From positions 1-36,577 of the forward strand of contig NZ_RRAZ01000034.1 of assembly GCF_003863335.1 (NCBI RefSeq): a DNA stretch of 36,577 bases, read 5' to 3'. Under the pieces are notes generated by a model. It saw nothing but the letters and a program-made list of their open reading frames with translations, was not told the DNA's origin and did no database searches. The number at the start of each line of letters is the position of its first letter. The stretch's first letter is position 1. Positions 8,209-18,000 of this stretch are shown here, piece after piece. Both the position numbers and the translations under genes were made by a program. The stretch is from Falsigemmobacter faecalis. GTDB lineage: Bacteria > Pseudomonadota > Alphaproteobacteria > Rhodobacterales > Rhodobacteraceae.

Positions 8209-11049
8209 ATGGCCGAGCTGAAGTTCATCGAGGTGCGCGGCGCGCGCGAGCATAATCTTAAGGGCATCGATGTTGATATTCCGCGCGACCAGCTGGTGGT
8301 GATCACCGGGCTGTCGGGTTCGGGGAAATCCTCGCTGGCCTTTGACACGATCTATGCCGAGGGGCAGCGGCGCTATGTCGAGAGCCTGAGTGCTTATGCG
8401 CGGCAGTTTCTTGATATGCAGCAAAAGCCCGATGTGGACCGGATTTCGGGTCTGAGCCCGGCGATTTCGATTGAGCAGAAGACCACCTCGAAGAACCCGC
8501 GCTCAACCGTTGGCACGGTGACCGAGATCTATGATTATCTGCGGCTGTTGTTTGCGCGGGTGGGGGTGCCTTACAGCCCCGCCACGGGCCTGCCGATTGA
8601 GGCCATGCAGGTGCAGGATATGGTCGACCGGGTCATGGCGCTGCCGGAGGGCACCCGGGGCTATCTGTTGGCGCCTTTGGTGCGCGACCGCAAGGGCGAG
8701 TTCAAAAAGGAGATCCTGGAGCTGCGCAAGGGCGGCTTTCAGCGGCTGAAGGTCGACGGGCAGTTCTATGAGATCGAGGAGGTGCCGGAGCTGGATAAGA
8801 AGTTCCGGCACAACATCGATGTGGTGGTGGACCGGATCGTGGTGCGGGCGGGCCTCGAGGTGCGGCTGGCGGATTCGATGCGCACGGCGCTTAATCTGGC
8901 GGATGGCATCGCCGTTCTGGAGACCGCGCCTGCGGAGGGCGAGGGCGAGCGGATGGTGTTTTCCGAGAAATTCGCCTGTCCGGTCTCGGGCTTTACCATT
9001 CCGGAGATCGAGCCGCGCCTGTTTTCCTTTAACGCGCCTTTGGGGGCCTGTCCGGTTTGTGATGGTCTGGGGATGGAGCTCTTCTTTGATGAGCGTCTGA
9101 TCGTTCCGGATCAGACCCTGACGCTGCTGAAGGGGGCGATTGTGCCTTGGGCGAAGTCGAAGACGCCCTATTTTGTGCAGACCATTGAGGCTTTGTCGAA
9201 GCATTACGGTTTCGACATGAAGAAGAAATGGAAGGATCTGCCGGAGAAGGTGCAGAAGCTGTTTCTTTTTGGCTCGCAGGGCGAGGAGATCCCGTTTCGC
9301 TATGATGAGGGCGGGCGGATCTATCAGGTCACCCGCAGCTTTGAGGGTGTGATCCCCAATATGGAGCGCCGCTACCGCGAGACCGATTCCGCCTGGTCGC
9401 GCGAAGAGATGGAGCGTTATCAGAACAACCGCGCCTGTGGGGCCTGTGGCGGGCACCGGCTGAAGCCGGAGGCTCTGGCGGTGAAGATCGCGGATCATCA
9501 TGTGGGCCAGGTGGTGGCGAAATCGATCCGCGGCGCGCTGGAGTGGATTGAGGGCGTGCCGGAGACGCTTTCGGTGCAAAAGCATGAGATTGCGCGCGCG
9601 ATTGTGAAGGAAATCCGCGAGCGGCTGGGATTCCTGGTCAATGTGGGTCTCGATTATCTGACGCTGAGCCGAGCCTCGGGGACGCTTTCGGGTGGCGAGA
9701 GTCAGCGGATCCGTCTGGCAAGTCAGATCGGCTCGGGGCTGACGGGGGTGCTTTATGTGCTCGATGAGCCCTCGATCGGGCTGCACCAGCGCGACAATGA
9801 CCGTTTGCTGGAGACGCTGAAGAACCTGCGCGATGCCGGCAATACCGTTCTGGTGGTGGAGCATGACGAAGATGCGATCCGCGAGGCGGATTATGTCTTC
9901 GATATTGGTCCCGGCGCCGGGGTGCATGGCGGCTCTGTCGTGGCCCATGGCACGCCTGCCGAGATCATGGCTAATGAGGCGAGTGTCACCGGGGCCTATC
10001 TGAAAGGCAGCCGCCGCATTGAGGTGCCCAAAGAGCGCCGCAAGGGCAATGGTAAGAAGGTCACCGTTCACAAGGCTTCGGGCAATAACCTGCGCGATGT
10101 GACGGCGGAGTTCCCTTTGGGGAAATTCGTTTGTGTGACCGGGGTTTCGGGCGGCGGCAAATCCACTCTGACCATTGAGACGCTTTATAAAAACGCCGCC
10201 GTGAAGCTGAACCGCGCGCGCGAGACCCCGGCGCCCTGTGAGGCGATCACCGGGTTTGAGCATCTCGATAAGGTCATTGATATTGACCAGCGTCCGATCG
10301 GGCGGACGCCGCGCTCTAACCCTGCGACCTATACCGGGGCGTTTGATCCGATCCGCAACTGGTTTGCCGGGCTGCCGGAGTCGCAGGCGCGGGGCTATAA
10401 GCCGGGGCGGTTTTCGTTCAATATCAAGGGCGGGCGCTGTGAGGCCTGTCAGGGCGACGGCGTCATCAAGATTGAGATGCACTTCCTGGCGGATGTCTAT
10501 GTCACCTGCGAGACCTGCAAGGGACAGCGTTATAACCGCGAGACCCTGGAGGTGAAGTTCAAGGGCAAGAGCATCGCCGATATCCTCGATATGACCTGCG
10601 AGGAGGGGGCAGAGTTCTTCCAGGCGGTGCCGGCGATCCGCGACAAGATGGTGGCGCTGAACCAGGTGGGTCTGGGCTATGCCAAGATCGGCCAGCAGGC
10701 GACCACGCTTTCGGGTGGCGAGGCGCAGCGGGTGAAGCTGGCCAAGGAGTTGTCGCGCCGCTCAACCGGGCGGACGCTTTATATTCTCGATGAGCCGACC
10801 ACGGGTCTGCATTTTGAGGATGTGCGCAAGCTGCTCGATATTCTTCATGCGCTGGTCGATCAGGGCAATACCGTGGTGGTGATTGAGCATAACCTTGATG
10901 TGGTGAAGACCGCGGATTGGGTGATCGACATTGGCCCCGAGGGCGGGGCAGGCGGCGGTATCGTGGTTGGCTCTGGCACGCCGGAGGAGATTGCCGCCAC
11001 GCCGGACAGCCATACAGGTCGCTATCTGGCGCCCCTGCTGGCGCGATGA
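8209..11049 (+). CDS. uvrA: Excinuclease ABC subunit A
   Basis: Damage-recognition ATPase of nucleotide excision repair; dimerises and loads UvrB on lesions. The 946-residue product has two ABC ATPase halves: the first P-loop GLSGSGKSS at residues 34-42 with signature [12 protein letters not shown], the second P-loop GVSGGGKST near 645-653 with signature [15 protein letters not shown]. Zinc-binding cysteine pairs are visible in [24 protein letters not shown] and CETCKGQR. The start [20 protein letters not shown] matches other UvrA proteins; an upstream in-frame ATG at 8167 would add 14 unconserved residues. The SOS box lies upstream and a hairpin follows the stop codon. Confidence 0.98.
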   Translation: MAELKFIEVRGAREHNLKGIDVDIPRDQLVVITGLSGSGKSSLAFDTIYAEGQRRYVESLSAYARQFLDMQQKPDVDRISGLSPAISIEQKTTSKNPRSTVGTVTEIYDYLRLLFARVGVPYSPATGLPIEAMQVQDMVDRVMALPEGTRGYLLAPLVRDRKGEFKKEILELRKGGFQRLKVDGQFYEIEEVPELDKKFRHNIDVVVDRIVVRAGLEVRLADSMRTALNLADGIAVLETAPAEGEGERMVFSEKFACPVSGFTIPEIEPRLFSFNAPLGACPVCDGLGMELFFDERLIVPDQTLTLLKGAIVPWAKSKTPYFVQTIEALSKHYGFDMKKKWKDLPEKVQKLFLFGSQGEEIPFRYDEGGRIYQVTRSFEGVIPNMERRYRETDSAWSREEMERYQNNRACGACGGHRLKPEALAVKIADHHVGQVVAKSIRGALEWIEGVPETLSVQKHEIARAIVKEIRERLGFLVNVGLDYLTLSRASGTLSGGESQRIRLASQIGSGLTGVLYVLDEPSIGLHQRDNDRLLETLKNLRDAGNTVLVVEHDEDAIREADYVFDIGPGAGVHGGSVVAHGTPAEIMANEASVTGAYLKGSRRIEVPKERRKGNGKKVTVHKASGNNLRDVTAEFPLGKFVCVTGVSGGGKSTLTIETLYKNAAVKLNRARETPAPCEAITGFEHLDKVIDIDQRPIGRTPRSNPATYTGAFDPIRNWFAGLPESQARGYKPGRFSFNIKGGRCEACQGDGVIKIEMHFLADVYVTCETCKGQRYNRETLEVKFKGKSIADILDMTCEEGAEFFQAVPAIRDKMVALNQVGLGYAKIGQQATTLSGGEAQRVKLAKELSRRSTGRTLYILDEPTTGLHFEDVRKLLDILHALVDQGNTVVVIEHNLDVVKTADWVIDIGPEGGAGGGIVVGSGTPEEIAATPDSHTGRYLAPLLAR

Positions 11050-11060
11050 ACCGGTTTTCG

Positions 11061-11095
11061 CCCGGCTTTGCGCAGTATTCCTGCGTTGAGCCGGG
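11061..11095 (+). terminator. Hairpin after uvrA
   Basis: CCCGGCT/AGCCGGG (7 bp) encloses a symmetric TTG/TTG internal loop and a second perfect stem CGCAG/CTGCG around the loop TATTC. It starts 11 bases past the uvrA stop. No U tract follows, so termination may be incomplete or rho-assisted. Confidence 0.5.
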
Positions 11096-11147
11096 TCGAT
11101 GCGACATTTTCGGATAGCGCTTCGGGGCTGAGTCCGTTACTCCCTCA

Positions 11148-11195
11148 CCTCTGAGAAGCCAGCCGCCGGGTGCCTGAGGGTCCGGCTGCCAGAGG
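11148..11195 (+). promoter_or_regulatory. Leader hairpin overlapping the cimA ribosome-binding site
   Basis: CCTCTG (11148-11153) pairs with CAGAGG (11190-11195) and CAGCCG (11160-11165) with CGGCTG (11183-11188). The outer stem includes the first half of the AGAGGAGGG ribosome-binding region ahead of the GTG start at 11206. Formation of this hairpin would partly hide the site, so it could modulate cimA translation. No leader peptide or known riboswitch was recognised. Confidence 0.35.
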
Positions 11196-11205
11196 AGGGT
11201 GAGGC

Positions 11206-12825
11206 GTGACGGAGCGGCTCTATCTGTATGACACCACGCTGCGCGACGGGCAGCAGACCCAGGGCGTGCAGTTCTCGGTCGCTGAGAAGATTCAGATTGC
11301 GAAAGCTCTCGATGCGCTTGGCGTGGATTATATTGAGGGTGGCTGGCCGGGGGCCAATCCGACCGACAGCGATTTCTTTCAGGCAAAACCGCAGACCCGG
11401 GCGGTGTTTACCGCCTTTGGCATGACCAAACGGGCGGGCCGCTCGGCGGAGAATGATGATGTGCTGGCGGCGGTAATGAATGCGGGCACGCCGGCGGTCT
11501 GTCTGGTGGGCAAGACCCATGATTTTCATGTGACCACCGCGCTTGGGGTCAGCCTTGAGGACAATCTGGACGCGATCCGCGACTCGGTCGCGCATATGGT
11601 GGCGAAGGGGCGCGAGGCGCTGTTTGATGCCGAGCATTTCTTTGATGGCTGGAAGGCGAACCGCGGCTATGCGCTGGACTGTCTGCGGGCGGCGCAGGCG
11701 GCGGGGGCGCGCTGGATTGTGCTGTGCGACACCAATGGCGGCACGCTTCCGGCCGAGATTTTTGCCATTGTCTCAGAGGTGATTGCGGCGGGGATCCCCG
11801 GCGAGCGCCTGGGCATCCATTGCCATGACGACACCGGCAATGCCGTGGCCTGTTCGCTGGCGGCCGTCGATGCGGGGGCGCGGCAGATCCAGGGCACGCT
11901 GAATGGTCTGGGCGAGCGCTGCGGCAATGCCAGTCTGACCACGCTGATCCCGACGCTTTTGCTGAAAGAGCCTTACCGCAGCCGGTTTGTGACCAATGTG
12001 GCGGCTGAGACGCTGCCGCAGATGGTGCGGATCTCGCGCAGGCTTGATGATATTCTGAACCGGGTGCCGCTGCGTTCTTCGCCCTATGTCGGCTCTTCGG
12101 CCTTTGCCCATAAGGCGGGTCTGCATGCGAGTGCGATCCTGAAGGACCCCGCGACCTATGAGCATATCCCGCCTGAGGCGGTGGGCAATGCGCGGGTGAT
12201 CCCGATGTCGAACCAGGCCGGGCAGTCCAATCTGCGCGCCCGTCTGGCGGAGGCGGGGATTGAGGTGGCGCCGGGGGATCCGCGTCTGTCGCGCATCCTG
12301 GAGGTGGTGAAGGAGCGCGAGGATCAGGGCTATGCCTATGATGGCGCTCAGGCCAGTTTTGAGCTGCTGGCGCGGCGCGAACTGGGGCTTTTGCCGGAGT
12401 TCTTTGAGGTCAAGCGCTACCGCGTGATCGTGGAGCGGCGCAGGAACCGCTATGATGAGATGGTCTCGGTTTCCGAGGCTGTGGTGGTGGTGAAGATCGG
12501 CGGGCGCAAGGTGCTGTCGGTCTCGGAGAGTTTTGACGGCGATTCCGCAGATCGCGGGCCGGTGAATGCGTTGTCGCGGGCGCTTGGCAAGGATCTGGGG
12601 CCCTATCAGGCGAGCATTGATGACATGCGGCTGGTGGATTTTAAGGTGCGGATCACCCAGGGTGGTACCGATGCGATCACCCGGGTGATCATCGACAGCG
12701 AAGACGGCCAGGGCAACCGCTGGTCCACGGTTGGGGTCTCGGCCAACCTGATTGATGCCTCGTTTACGGCGCTTCTGGATGCGATCACCTGGAAGCTGAT
12801 CCGCGACGGCGTGCGCGGGATCTGA
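11206..12825 (+). CDS. cimA: (R)-citramalate synthase
   Basis: Condenses pyruvate with acetyl-CoA to (R)-citramalate, the threonine-independent entry to isoleucine synthesis. The 539-residue product begins with the HMGL-like barrel motif LYDTTLRDGQQTQG, has the metal-binding HCHDDTGNA and the GLGERCGN motif, and ends with a LeuA-type allosteric domain (about residues 395-535). Length and the EGGWPGANPTD segment fit the CimA branch rather than LeuA or homocitrate synthase. The start is GTG, chosen because AGAGGAGGG lies just upstream. A hairpin overlapping that site may regulate translation. Confidence 0.93.
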   Translation: MTERLYLYDTTLRDGQQTQGVQFSVAEKIQIAKALDALGVDYIEGGWPGANPTDSDFFQAKPQTRAVFTAFGMTKRAGRSAENDDVLAAVMNAGTPAVCLVGKTHDFHVTTALGVSLEDNLDAIRDSVAHMVAKGREALFDAEHFFDGWKANRGYALDCLRAAQAAGARWIVLCDTNGGTLPAEIFAIVSEVIAAGIPGERLGIHCHDDTGNAVACSLAAVDAGARQIQGTLNGLGERCGNASLTTLIPTLLLKEPYRSRFVTNVAAETLPQMVRISRRLDDILNRVPLRSSPYVGSSAFAHKAGLHASAILKDPATYEHIPPEAVGNARVIPMSNQAGQSNLRARLAEAGIEVAPGDPRLSRILEVVKEREDQGYAYDGAQASFELLARRELGLLPEFFEVKRYRVIVERRRNRYDEMVSVSEAVVVVKIGGRKVLSVSESFDGDSADRGPVNALSRALGKDLGPYQASIDDMRLVDFKVRITQGGTDAITRVIIDSEDGQGNRWSTVGVSANLIDASFTALLDAITWKLIRDGVRGI

Positions 12826-12832
12826 GGACAGG

Positions 12833-12893
12833 CCGGGGAGGGCTGGCTGCCCTCCCCGGACCCCGCCCGCGAGTATTTTGAAAAAGCCAAAGA
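12833..12893 (+). repeat. Intergenic hairpin repeat element, copy 2
   Basis: A perfect 11-bp hairpin CCGGGGAGGGC/GCCCTCCCCGG (12833-12859) is followed by CCCGCGAGTATTTTGAAAAA and GCCAAAG. The tail is nearly identical to the one at 8061-8082. It starts 7 bases past the cimA stop codon, which supports a role at transcript ends. Confidence 0.65.
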
Positions 12894-12958
12894 CGGCTTG
12901 ACCCTGGCGCGCGCGCATGGTCAGGAGGCGCCCTGATCTGCCAGCGAAGGTGTGCCCG

Positions 12959-13729
12959 ATGAGCCTTTCTCACTGCATTGAGCGCGTGACTGCCCAGGAC
13001 CCCGATCGCCATCTGGTTTTGCAGGGGTTTCCCGAGGCTGTGCAGGCGCGGCTTTATCCGCTTTATGCGCTGAACCTTGAGATCGGCCGCGCCGCCTGGG
13101 TGAGCCGGGAGCCGCTGGTCTGCGAAATGCGGCTGCAGTGGTGGGCGGATGCGCTGGAGCGGCTGGGCGCGGGCGGCGGGGCGAAGGGGCATCCGGTGCT
13201 GGAGGCCTGCGGGTTTCTCTCGGGCGAAGCGGCGCTTTGTGCGCAGATCGCGGGGATTGTTGCGGCGCGCAGCTGGGATGTCTGGTCGGAGCCTTTTGAG
13301 GAGGATGACGCACTTTTTGCGCATCTTGAGGCGACCGGCGGGGCGTTGATGGCGGTGGCGGCGCAGCTTTGCGGTGCGGCGGGAGATCCGGAGCCGGTGC
13401 GGCAGTTCGGCACGGCCTCGGCTCTGGCGTCCTGGTTCAGAGCCGTGCCGGAGCTGGAGGCGCGCGGGCGCTGGCCTTTGCCGGAGGGCAATGAGGCGGC
13501 GGTGCGGCGTCTGGCAGCGCGCGGGACCTCGCTTCTGGCGCAGGCGCGGGCGGCGCGCGGGCAGGTGGCTAAGGCGGCGCTGCCTGCGCTGCTGAGTGGC
13601 TGGCAGACCGATGGCATCCTCGATCTGGTGCGGCGTGAGCCGGGGCGGGTGGCGGCAGGACAGCTGGTGGTGCCCGACTATAAGCGGCGCGGCAGTCTGG
13701 CCTTTCGGGCGCTGACCGGCCGGTGGTAA
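12959..13729 (+). CDS. Squalene/phytoene synthase family protein (NDUFAF6-like)
   Basis: A 256-residue member of the trans-isoprenyl diphosphate synthase superfamily. The segment YPLYALNLEIGRAAW and the motif EMRLQWWADALE match the squalene/phytoene synthase fold in the branch related to mitochondrial NDUFAF6, a complex I assembly factor. Only one acidic motif is visible and the normal paired DxxxD motifs of true phytoene synthases are not intact, and no carotenoid genes are nearby. A role outside carotenoid synthesis is therefore more likely. The start at 12959 (MSLSHCIERV) matches the expected N-terminus. Confidence 0.8.
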   Translation: MSLSHCIERVTAQDPDRHLVLQGFPEAVQARLYPLYALNLEIGRAAWVSREPLVCEMRLQWWADALERLGAGGGAKGHPVLEACGFLSGEAALCAQIAGIVAARSWDVWSEPFEEDDALFAHLEATGGALMAVAAQLCGAAGDPEPVRQFGTASALASWFRAVPELEARGRWPLPEGNEAAVRRLAARGTSLLAQARAARGQVAKAALPALLSGWQTDGILDLVRREPGRVAAGQLVVPDYKRRGSLAFRALTGRW

Positions 13730-13766
13730 AATATTAATCAGTGATCAGGCGTGGGAAGCGGGGCGG

Positions 13767-13795
13767 TTGACAGGCCCCCCGGCTGCTCCCATCTA
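13767..13795 (+). promoter_or_regulatory. Heat-shock (RpoH/sigma-32) type promoter of lon
   Basis: TTGACA (13767-13772), a 15-base spacer and CCCATCTA (13788-13795) fit the RpoH pattern (TTGaaa, 11-16 bases, CCCATnT). It lies 76 bases ahead of the lon start. Lon is a classical heat-shock protease, so the assignment agrees with known biology. A sigma-70 reading is weaker because no TATAAT-like element is suitably placed. Confidence 0.65.
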
Positions 13796-13870
13796 CTGAG
13801 CATACGAGAGGGGGAGACCCGGTTGCCGAATGTCTCGGGACCTGGCCTTCCTGCCAGACAAGGAACGATG

Positions 13871-16279
13871 ATGAGCGAAGTTCTTTCCCCCAGCTATCCG
13901 GTGCTGCCGCTGCGTGACATCGTGGTTTTCCCGCATATGATCGTGCCGCTTTTTGTGGGTCGCGAGAAATCGGTGCGGGCGCTGGAAGAGGTGATGTCGG
14001 AAGACCGGCAGATCCTTTTGTCGTCGCAGATCGACCCCACCGTGGATGACCCGAAAGCCGATGGCATCTACCGTGTGGGTGTGCTTGCCAATGTGCTGCA
14101 ACTCCTGAAGCTGCCCGATGGCACCGTGAAGGTGCTGGTCGAGGGCCGCTCGCGCGTGGCGATCACCGATTTTGTGGAAAACGACGTTTTCTTTGAGGCC
14201 CGCGTGGAGCCGCTGGCAGAGCTTCCGGGTGAGGAAGAGCTGGTCACGGCTCTGGTGCGCACGGTCTCGGAGGAATTTGAGCGCTACGCCAAGATCCGCA
14301 AGAACATCCCCGAAGAAGCGCTGGCCGCTGTCGCTGAGACCCGCGAGAGCGCGCGTCTGGCGGATCTGGTGGCCGGGCATCTGGGCATTCAGGTGGCGCA
14401 GAAGCAGCTGCTGCTGGAGACGCTGGATGTGGCTGAGCGCCTGGAGGCGGTTTACGGCCATATGCAGGGCGAAATGTCCGTGTTGCAGGTCGAGAAGAAG
14501 ATCAAATCCCGCGTCAAATCGCAGATGGAGCGCACCCAGCGTGAATACTATCTGAACGAGCAGATGAAGGCGATCCAGAAGGAACTCGGGGACGGCGAAG
14601 ACGGCCAGAACGAGATCCAGGAGCTTGAGGAGCGCGTGCGCAACACCAAGCTTTCGAAAGAGGCCCGTGAAAAGGTCGATGCCGAGATCAAGAAGCTGAA
14701 GTCGATGAGCCCGATGAGCGCGGAAGCGACCGTCGTGCGCAATTATCTCGACTGGATCCTGGGCGTGCCCTGGGGGGTGAGTTCGCGGATGAAGAAGGAC
14801 CTTGGCAAGGCTGAGGACATTCTGAACGCCGATCACTACGGCCTTGAGAAGGTGAAAGAGCGGATTGTTGAGTATCTGGCGGTGCAGAACCGTTCGCAAA
14901 AGCTCAAAGGTCCGATCCTGTGCCTTGTGGGTCCTCCGGGCGTGGGGAAAACCTCGCTGGGCAAATCGGTGGCCAAAGCCACGGGGCGCGAGTTTATCCG
15001 CATCTCGCTGGGCGGCGTGCGCGACGAGTCTGAGATCCGCGGTCACCGCCGGACTTACATCGGCTCAATGCCCGGTAAGATCATCCAGGCGCTGAAAAAG
15101 GCGAAGACCACCAACCCGCTGATCCTGCTCGATGAAATCGACAAGATGGGCCAGGACTTCCGCGGCGATCCGGCCTCGGCGCTGCTGGAGGTGCTGGATC
15201 CGGAACAAAACTCGACCTTCGTCGATCACTACCTCGAAGTGGAATATGACCTCTCCAACGTCATGTTCCTGACCACTTCGAACAGCTACAACATGCCCGG
15301 GCCGCTGCTGGACCGGATGGAGATCATCTCGCTTTCGGGTTATACCGAGGATGAAAAGCGTGAGATCGCCAAGCGTCACCTGCTGCCCAAGCAGACCACG
15401 GCGCATGGGTTGAAAAAGGCGGAATTCAGCGTCTCGGATGAGAGCCTGAATGATGTCATCCGCTATTACACCCGTGAAGCGGGCGTGCGGAACCTGGAGC
15501 GCGAGATCGCGAAACTGGCCCGTAAGGCCGTGACCGAGATCGTCAAAGGCAAGACCAAAGCCGTGGCGGTGGAGCCTGCGCTTCTGGAAGACATGCTCGG
15601 CGTGAAGAAATTCCGCTATGGCCTGGCCGAGAAGGAAGATCAGGTTGGTGTGGTGACGGGTCTGGCCTGGACTTCGGTGGGCGGGGATCTGCTGCACATT
15701 GAGGCGCTGAAACTGCCGGGCAAGGGTCGCATGAAGACCACCGGGAAACTCGGTGACGTGATGAAGGAATCGATTGAGGCGGCCTCGAGCTATGTTCGCT
15801 CGATCGCGCCGAAGATCGGGGTGAAGCCGACCAAGTTTGACGCGGTCGATATTCACGTTCACGTCCCCGATGGGGCAACCCCGAAGGATGGCCCATCGGC
15901 GGGTCTGGCCATGGTGACCTCGATTGTCTCGGTGCTGACCGGCATTCCGGTGCGCAAAGACATCGCCATGACCGGCGAAGTCTCGCTGCGTGGCAATGCC
16001 ATGGCGATCGGTGGTCTGAAGGAGAAGCTGCTGGCGGCGCTGCGGGGTGGCATTACCACCGTGCTGATCCCGGAAGAAAACGCCCGCGATCTGCCGGAAA
16101 TCCCGGAGAACGTGAAGGCCGGTCTGAAGATCATCCCGGTGACCCATGTCAGTGAGGTGCTGGAACTGGCCCTGCTGCGCAAGCCGGAGCCGATTGAATG
16201 GGACGAGGCGGCGGAAGAAGCCGCAGCCCTCGCCCGGATTGAGGCAGGGCGCGGCGGCGAGACCCGCACAGCGCATTAA
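13871..16279 (+). CDS. lon: ATP-dependent endopeptidase Lon
   Basis: Cytosolic AAA+ serine protease that degrades misfolded and regulatory proteins. The 802-residue product has the LON substrate-binding domain (about 8-200, starting [20 protein letters not shown]), a coiled-coil helical region, the P-loop GPPGVGKTS near 353-361, Walker [10 protein letters not shown], and a C-terminal protease domain with the catalytic Ser676 in DGPSAGLAM and Lys719 in GGLKEKLL. Length matches bacterial LonA. The start at 13871 was preferred over the adjacent ATG at 13868 because of spacing to AAGGA. A heat-shock promoter precedes the gene and an intrinsic terminator follows. Confidence 0.98.
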   Translation: MSEVLSPSYPVLPLRDIVVFPHMIVPLFVGREKSVRALEEVMSEDRQILLSSQIDPTVDDPKADGIYRVGVLANVLQLLKLPDGTVKVLVEGRSRVAITDFVENDVFFEARVEPLAELPGEEELVTALVRTVSEEFERYAKIRKNIPEEALAAVAETRESARLADLVAGHLGIQVAQKQLLLETLDVAERLEAVYGHMQGEMSVLQVEKKIKSRVKSQMERTQREYYLNEQMKAIQKELGDGEDGQNEIQELEERVRNTKLSKEAREKVDAEIKKLKSMSPMSAEATVVRNYLDWILGVPWGVSSRMKKDLGKAEDILNADHYGLEKVKERIVEYLAVQNRSQKLKGPILCLVGPPGVGKTSLGKSVAKATGREFIRISLGGVRDESEIRGHRRTYIGSMPGKIIQALKKAKTTNPLILLDEIDKMGQDFRGDPASALLEVLDPEQNSTFVDHYLEVEYDLSNVMFLTTSNSYNMPGPLLDRMEIISLSGYTEDEKREIAKRHLLPKQTTAHGLKKAEFSVSDESLNDVIRYYTREAGVRNLEREIAKLARKAVTEIVKGKTKAVAVEPALLEDMLGVKKFRYGLAEKEDQVGVVTGLAWTSVGGDLLHIEALKLPGKGRMKTTGKLGDVMKESIEAASSYVRSIAPKIGVKPTKFDAVDIHVHVPDGATPKDGPSAGLAMVTSIVSVLTGIPVRKDIAMTGEVSLRGNAMAIGGLKEKLLAALRGGITTVLIPEENARDLPEIPENVKAGLKIIPVTHVSEVLELALLRKPEPIEWDEAAEEAAALARIEAGRGGETRTAH

Positions 16280-16287
16280 CACTCCTT

Positions 16288-16315
16288 AAAAGCCGCCCCT
16301 CGGGGCGGCTTTTTC
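16288..16315 (+). terminator. Intrinsic terminator of lon
   Basis: AGCCGCCCC (16291-16299) and GGGGCGGCT (16302-16310) form a perfect stem extended by A/T pairs, followed by a T tract. It begins 9 bases after the lon stop codon. Confidence 0.92.
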
Positions 16316-16457
16316 ATCAGGTGTGGGGGCTGTCATAGCCCGCACCTGGAGTTTGTTAACGATTTTTGCTCAATCCGCCCTCATAGTGGCCGGGTGCCTG
16401 ATGAAATCGCTGGCCGCTGGCGCGCTTTTCGCGGCAGGCCTGAACCGGAGAAATGGA

Positions 16458-16754
16458 ATGAGCGACGACGACACCCCGCTGCCTGTCGGGGCAGGGCAGA
16501 AACTGCGTCCCGGTGCCTTTGCCGAGGCCGTGGCCACCCGCAGCGGGATGCGCCGCGCCGACGCGCGGCTGGCCATTGAGGCAGTTTTGGGAGAGCTGGC
16601 AGAGGCCTTTGAACGTGGTGAGGCCTTTGTGCTGCCCGGCCTTGGCGCGGGAAAGATCACCCGCAACAAGAATGGCGGCCTGGTCATTAAACTTCGGCTA
16701 AAGAACGATAAAAATGGCGAACTCCCTCTTGCGCCCCCCGATGTCAGCGGCTAA
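16458..16754 (+). CDS. HU/IHF-family DNA-binding protein
   Basis: A 98-residue nucleoid-associated protein. The stretch KLRPGAFAEAVATRSGMRRA followed by EAVLGELAEAFERGEAFVLPGLG is the helical dimerisation region of HU-like proteins, and ITRNKNGGLVIKLRLKND replaces the usual basic beta arm. The arm is shorter and less conserved than in HupB or IhfA/B, so it is a divergent member. The start at 16458 is preceded by GGAG; a longer upstream frame has no such site. It is followed 12 bases later by tRNA-Val. Confidence 0.82.
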   Translation: MSDDDTPLPVGAGQKLRPGAFAEAVATRSGMRRADARLAIEAVLGELAEAFERGEAFVLPGLGAGKITRNKNGGLVIKLRLKNDKNGELPLAPPDVSG

Positions 16755-16766
16755 ACACCCCTTATC

Positions 16767-16841
16767 GGGCGATTAGCTCAGCGGTAGAGCGCTTCGTTCA
16801 CATCGAAGATGTCAGCGGTTCAAATCCGTTATCGCCCACCA
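16767..16841 (+). tRNA. tRNA-Val (CAC)
   Basis: A complete 75-base cloverleaf: acceptor stem GGGCGAT/ATCGCCC, D stem GCTC/GAGC, anticodon stem CTTCG/CGAAG with loop TTCACAT (anticodon CAC), T arm with TTCAAAT, discriminator A and encoded CCA. It reads GUG valine codons. tRNA genes are common integration targets, and IS debris begins about 400 bases downstream, but no repeated attachment site was found. Confidence 0.96.
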
Positions 16842-16847
16842 GAACAG

Positions 16848-16889
16848 GCCCAGTGAAGTAAGGAAATTCCTTGTTTCATTGGGCTTTTT
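16848..16889 (+). terminator. Terminator of tRNA-Val
   Basis: GCCCAGTGAA pairs with TTTCATTGGGC and AAGGAA pairs inward with TTCCTT to make a long hairpin closed by a T5 tract (16885-16889). It starts 6 bases after the tRNA CCA end. Confidence 0.85.
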
Positions 16890-17240
16890 CCATTCTGATA
16901 TTACAAACGAAAACTGTGACCTGGCTGGTTCACAGCGTTCTCTTCTCAATCGGGACAGCAGATATTTGCCAGGCGGGTCATGCCTGAAGCGCGCCGGGCT
17001 GTGTCGGAAAGTCGGCGTGGAGAGGGTCTCCGGGGTCTGACCGCGCACTGCGTTGAAGTCGCTGCATGGGGGGCTCGCAAGCTGCAGCTTCAAATTGCGC
17101 AGGCGGAACGTAAGCAACCGCTTCTATCCCGTCGGATGCCCTTTGGCCCCTGATCAGATCGCCGTCTCTCACTACCGGCACAGGATTGCGCGGGATGATG
17201 AGCTGCGCAATGACGTGCGGCATTCATACTTCGGCACAGA
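16890..17240. other. No recognisable gene
   Basis: About 350 bases between the tRNA terminator and the inverted IS5-family remnant. Short open frames on both strands lack ribosome-binding sites and family motifs. The stretch has no similarity that I could see to the sequence flanking copy A of the remnant. Confidence 0.45.
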
Positions 17241-17244
17241 CGAT

Positions 17245-17738
17245 CAACTGGTTCAGCTTTATGGAACAGGGATGGTCGTCGGCGTGCCCGGTGCTGTGAC
17301 GCGGTTTTAGGATTGAGCCGTCGAAGGCCCTCGGTCCGCGAGAGGCTGCGAAAAGCACGGATTTGGACTTCTGCGACCTGCCTGTCGAATGCCCTGGCCA
17401 TGAGCCTCTGGCCGGGCTGTTTGAGGCAGTTCATCCAATCGTCGGGCAAACCAATCGCAGGGCATTTGATCCACCGGATCAGAGGCTTATCCTGCTCATA
17501 CCCGGACGGTTTGCGGATCCTCCTCACCGCTGGAGATCTGTTGCAGGCCCCGCTGGCCGGAGGGCCTCGCGTCCCACCCATGCCCGCATCAAGCCATGGG
17601 TCAGTGAACCTCGGCGCTTCAATGCCTGGTTATAAGCACGCCAGTTGCTCGCCTTCCAGCGGGGCCTCGGCGGATAGTTTATACCAACAACGTAGCATGA
17701 TCAGGAAGGGCCCTGAATCCTAAGAGATTTATGCAACG
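17245..17738 (-). mobile_element. IS5-family element, internally deleted (copy B, inverted)
   Basis: Reading on the minus strand from 17738, the tip GTTGCATAAATC (17726-17737) is identical to that of copy A. The transposase remnant is the same: the 5' part with SNWRAYN and LKRRGSL, the 93-base junction segment at 17435-17527, then MNCLKQPGQRLMARAFDRQ. Similarity to copy A stops near 17245, so the right end is lost here. The transposase gene is broken by the same deletion and by frameshifts. Copies A and B are inverted and bracket 16.5 kb of housekeeping genes. Confidence 0.75.
17435..17527 (-). other. Junction segment shared by three transposase remnants (copy B)
   Basis: Equal in length (93 bases) to the segment at 446-538 and alignable without gaps, beginning GTGAGGAGGATC and ending GACGATTGG on the minus strand. 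The central dyad reads GATCCGGTGGATC. It sits at the same deletion point of the IS5-family transposase. Roughly 85 percent of positions agree with copy A by eye. Confidence 0.7.
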
Positions 17739-18000
17739 GCGCCCCGTTGCACCCATAGCTATATGCTCCACAAGAGTGTGATTGGGAATTCAATCTGTCG
17801 ATACAGAGCCGTCGTCAGTGATCCGCGCGCAGCGGCAGGGTAAAAAGCCAAATCTCAGGCGGAGTTATTGCTGAGAGTTCAGAGAGCGGCGACAGCCACC
17901 GGCGAAGGGTTAGCCCAGGGCAGGTCCCTCAAAGCCCCCCGGTGCCGCGCGAGACGGGCCCACTGGAAGGGCGGGCGCATTCGGTCTATCATCGGGATCT

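Noticed and set aside
8503-10482. Long open frame antisense to uvrA
   Set aside because: It arises from the high GC content and codon bias of uvrA; the predicted protein is low-complexity and Arg/His/Leu-rich.
12959-13729. True phytoene synthase and a carotenoid cluster
   Set aside because: The paired Asp-rich motifs are not intact and no crt genes are nearby.
16767-17240. Integrated phage or genomic island at tRNA-Val
   Set aside because: No integrase gene and no repeat of the tRNA 3' end was found downstream; only decayed IS sequence follows.
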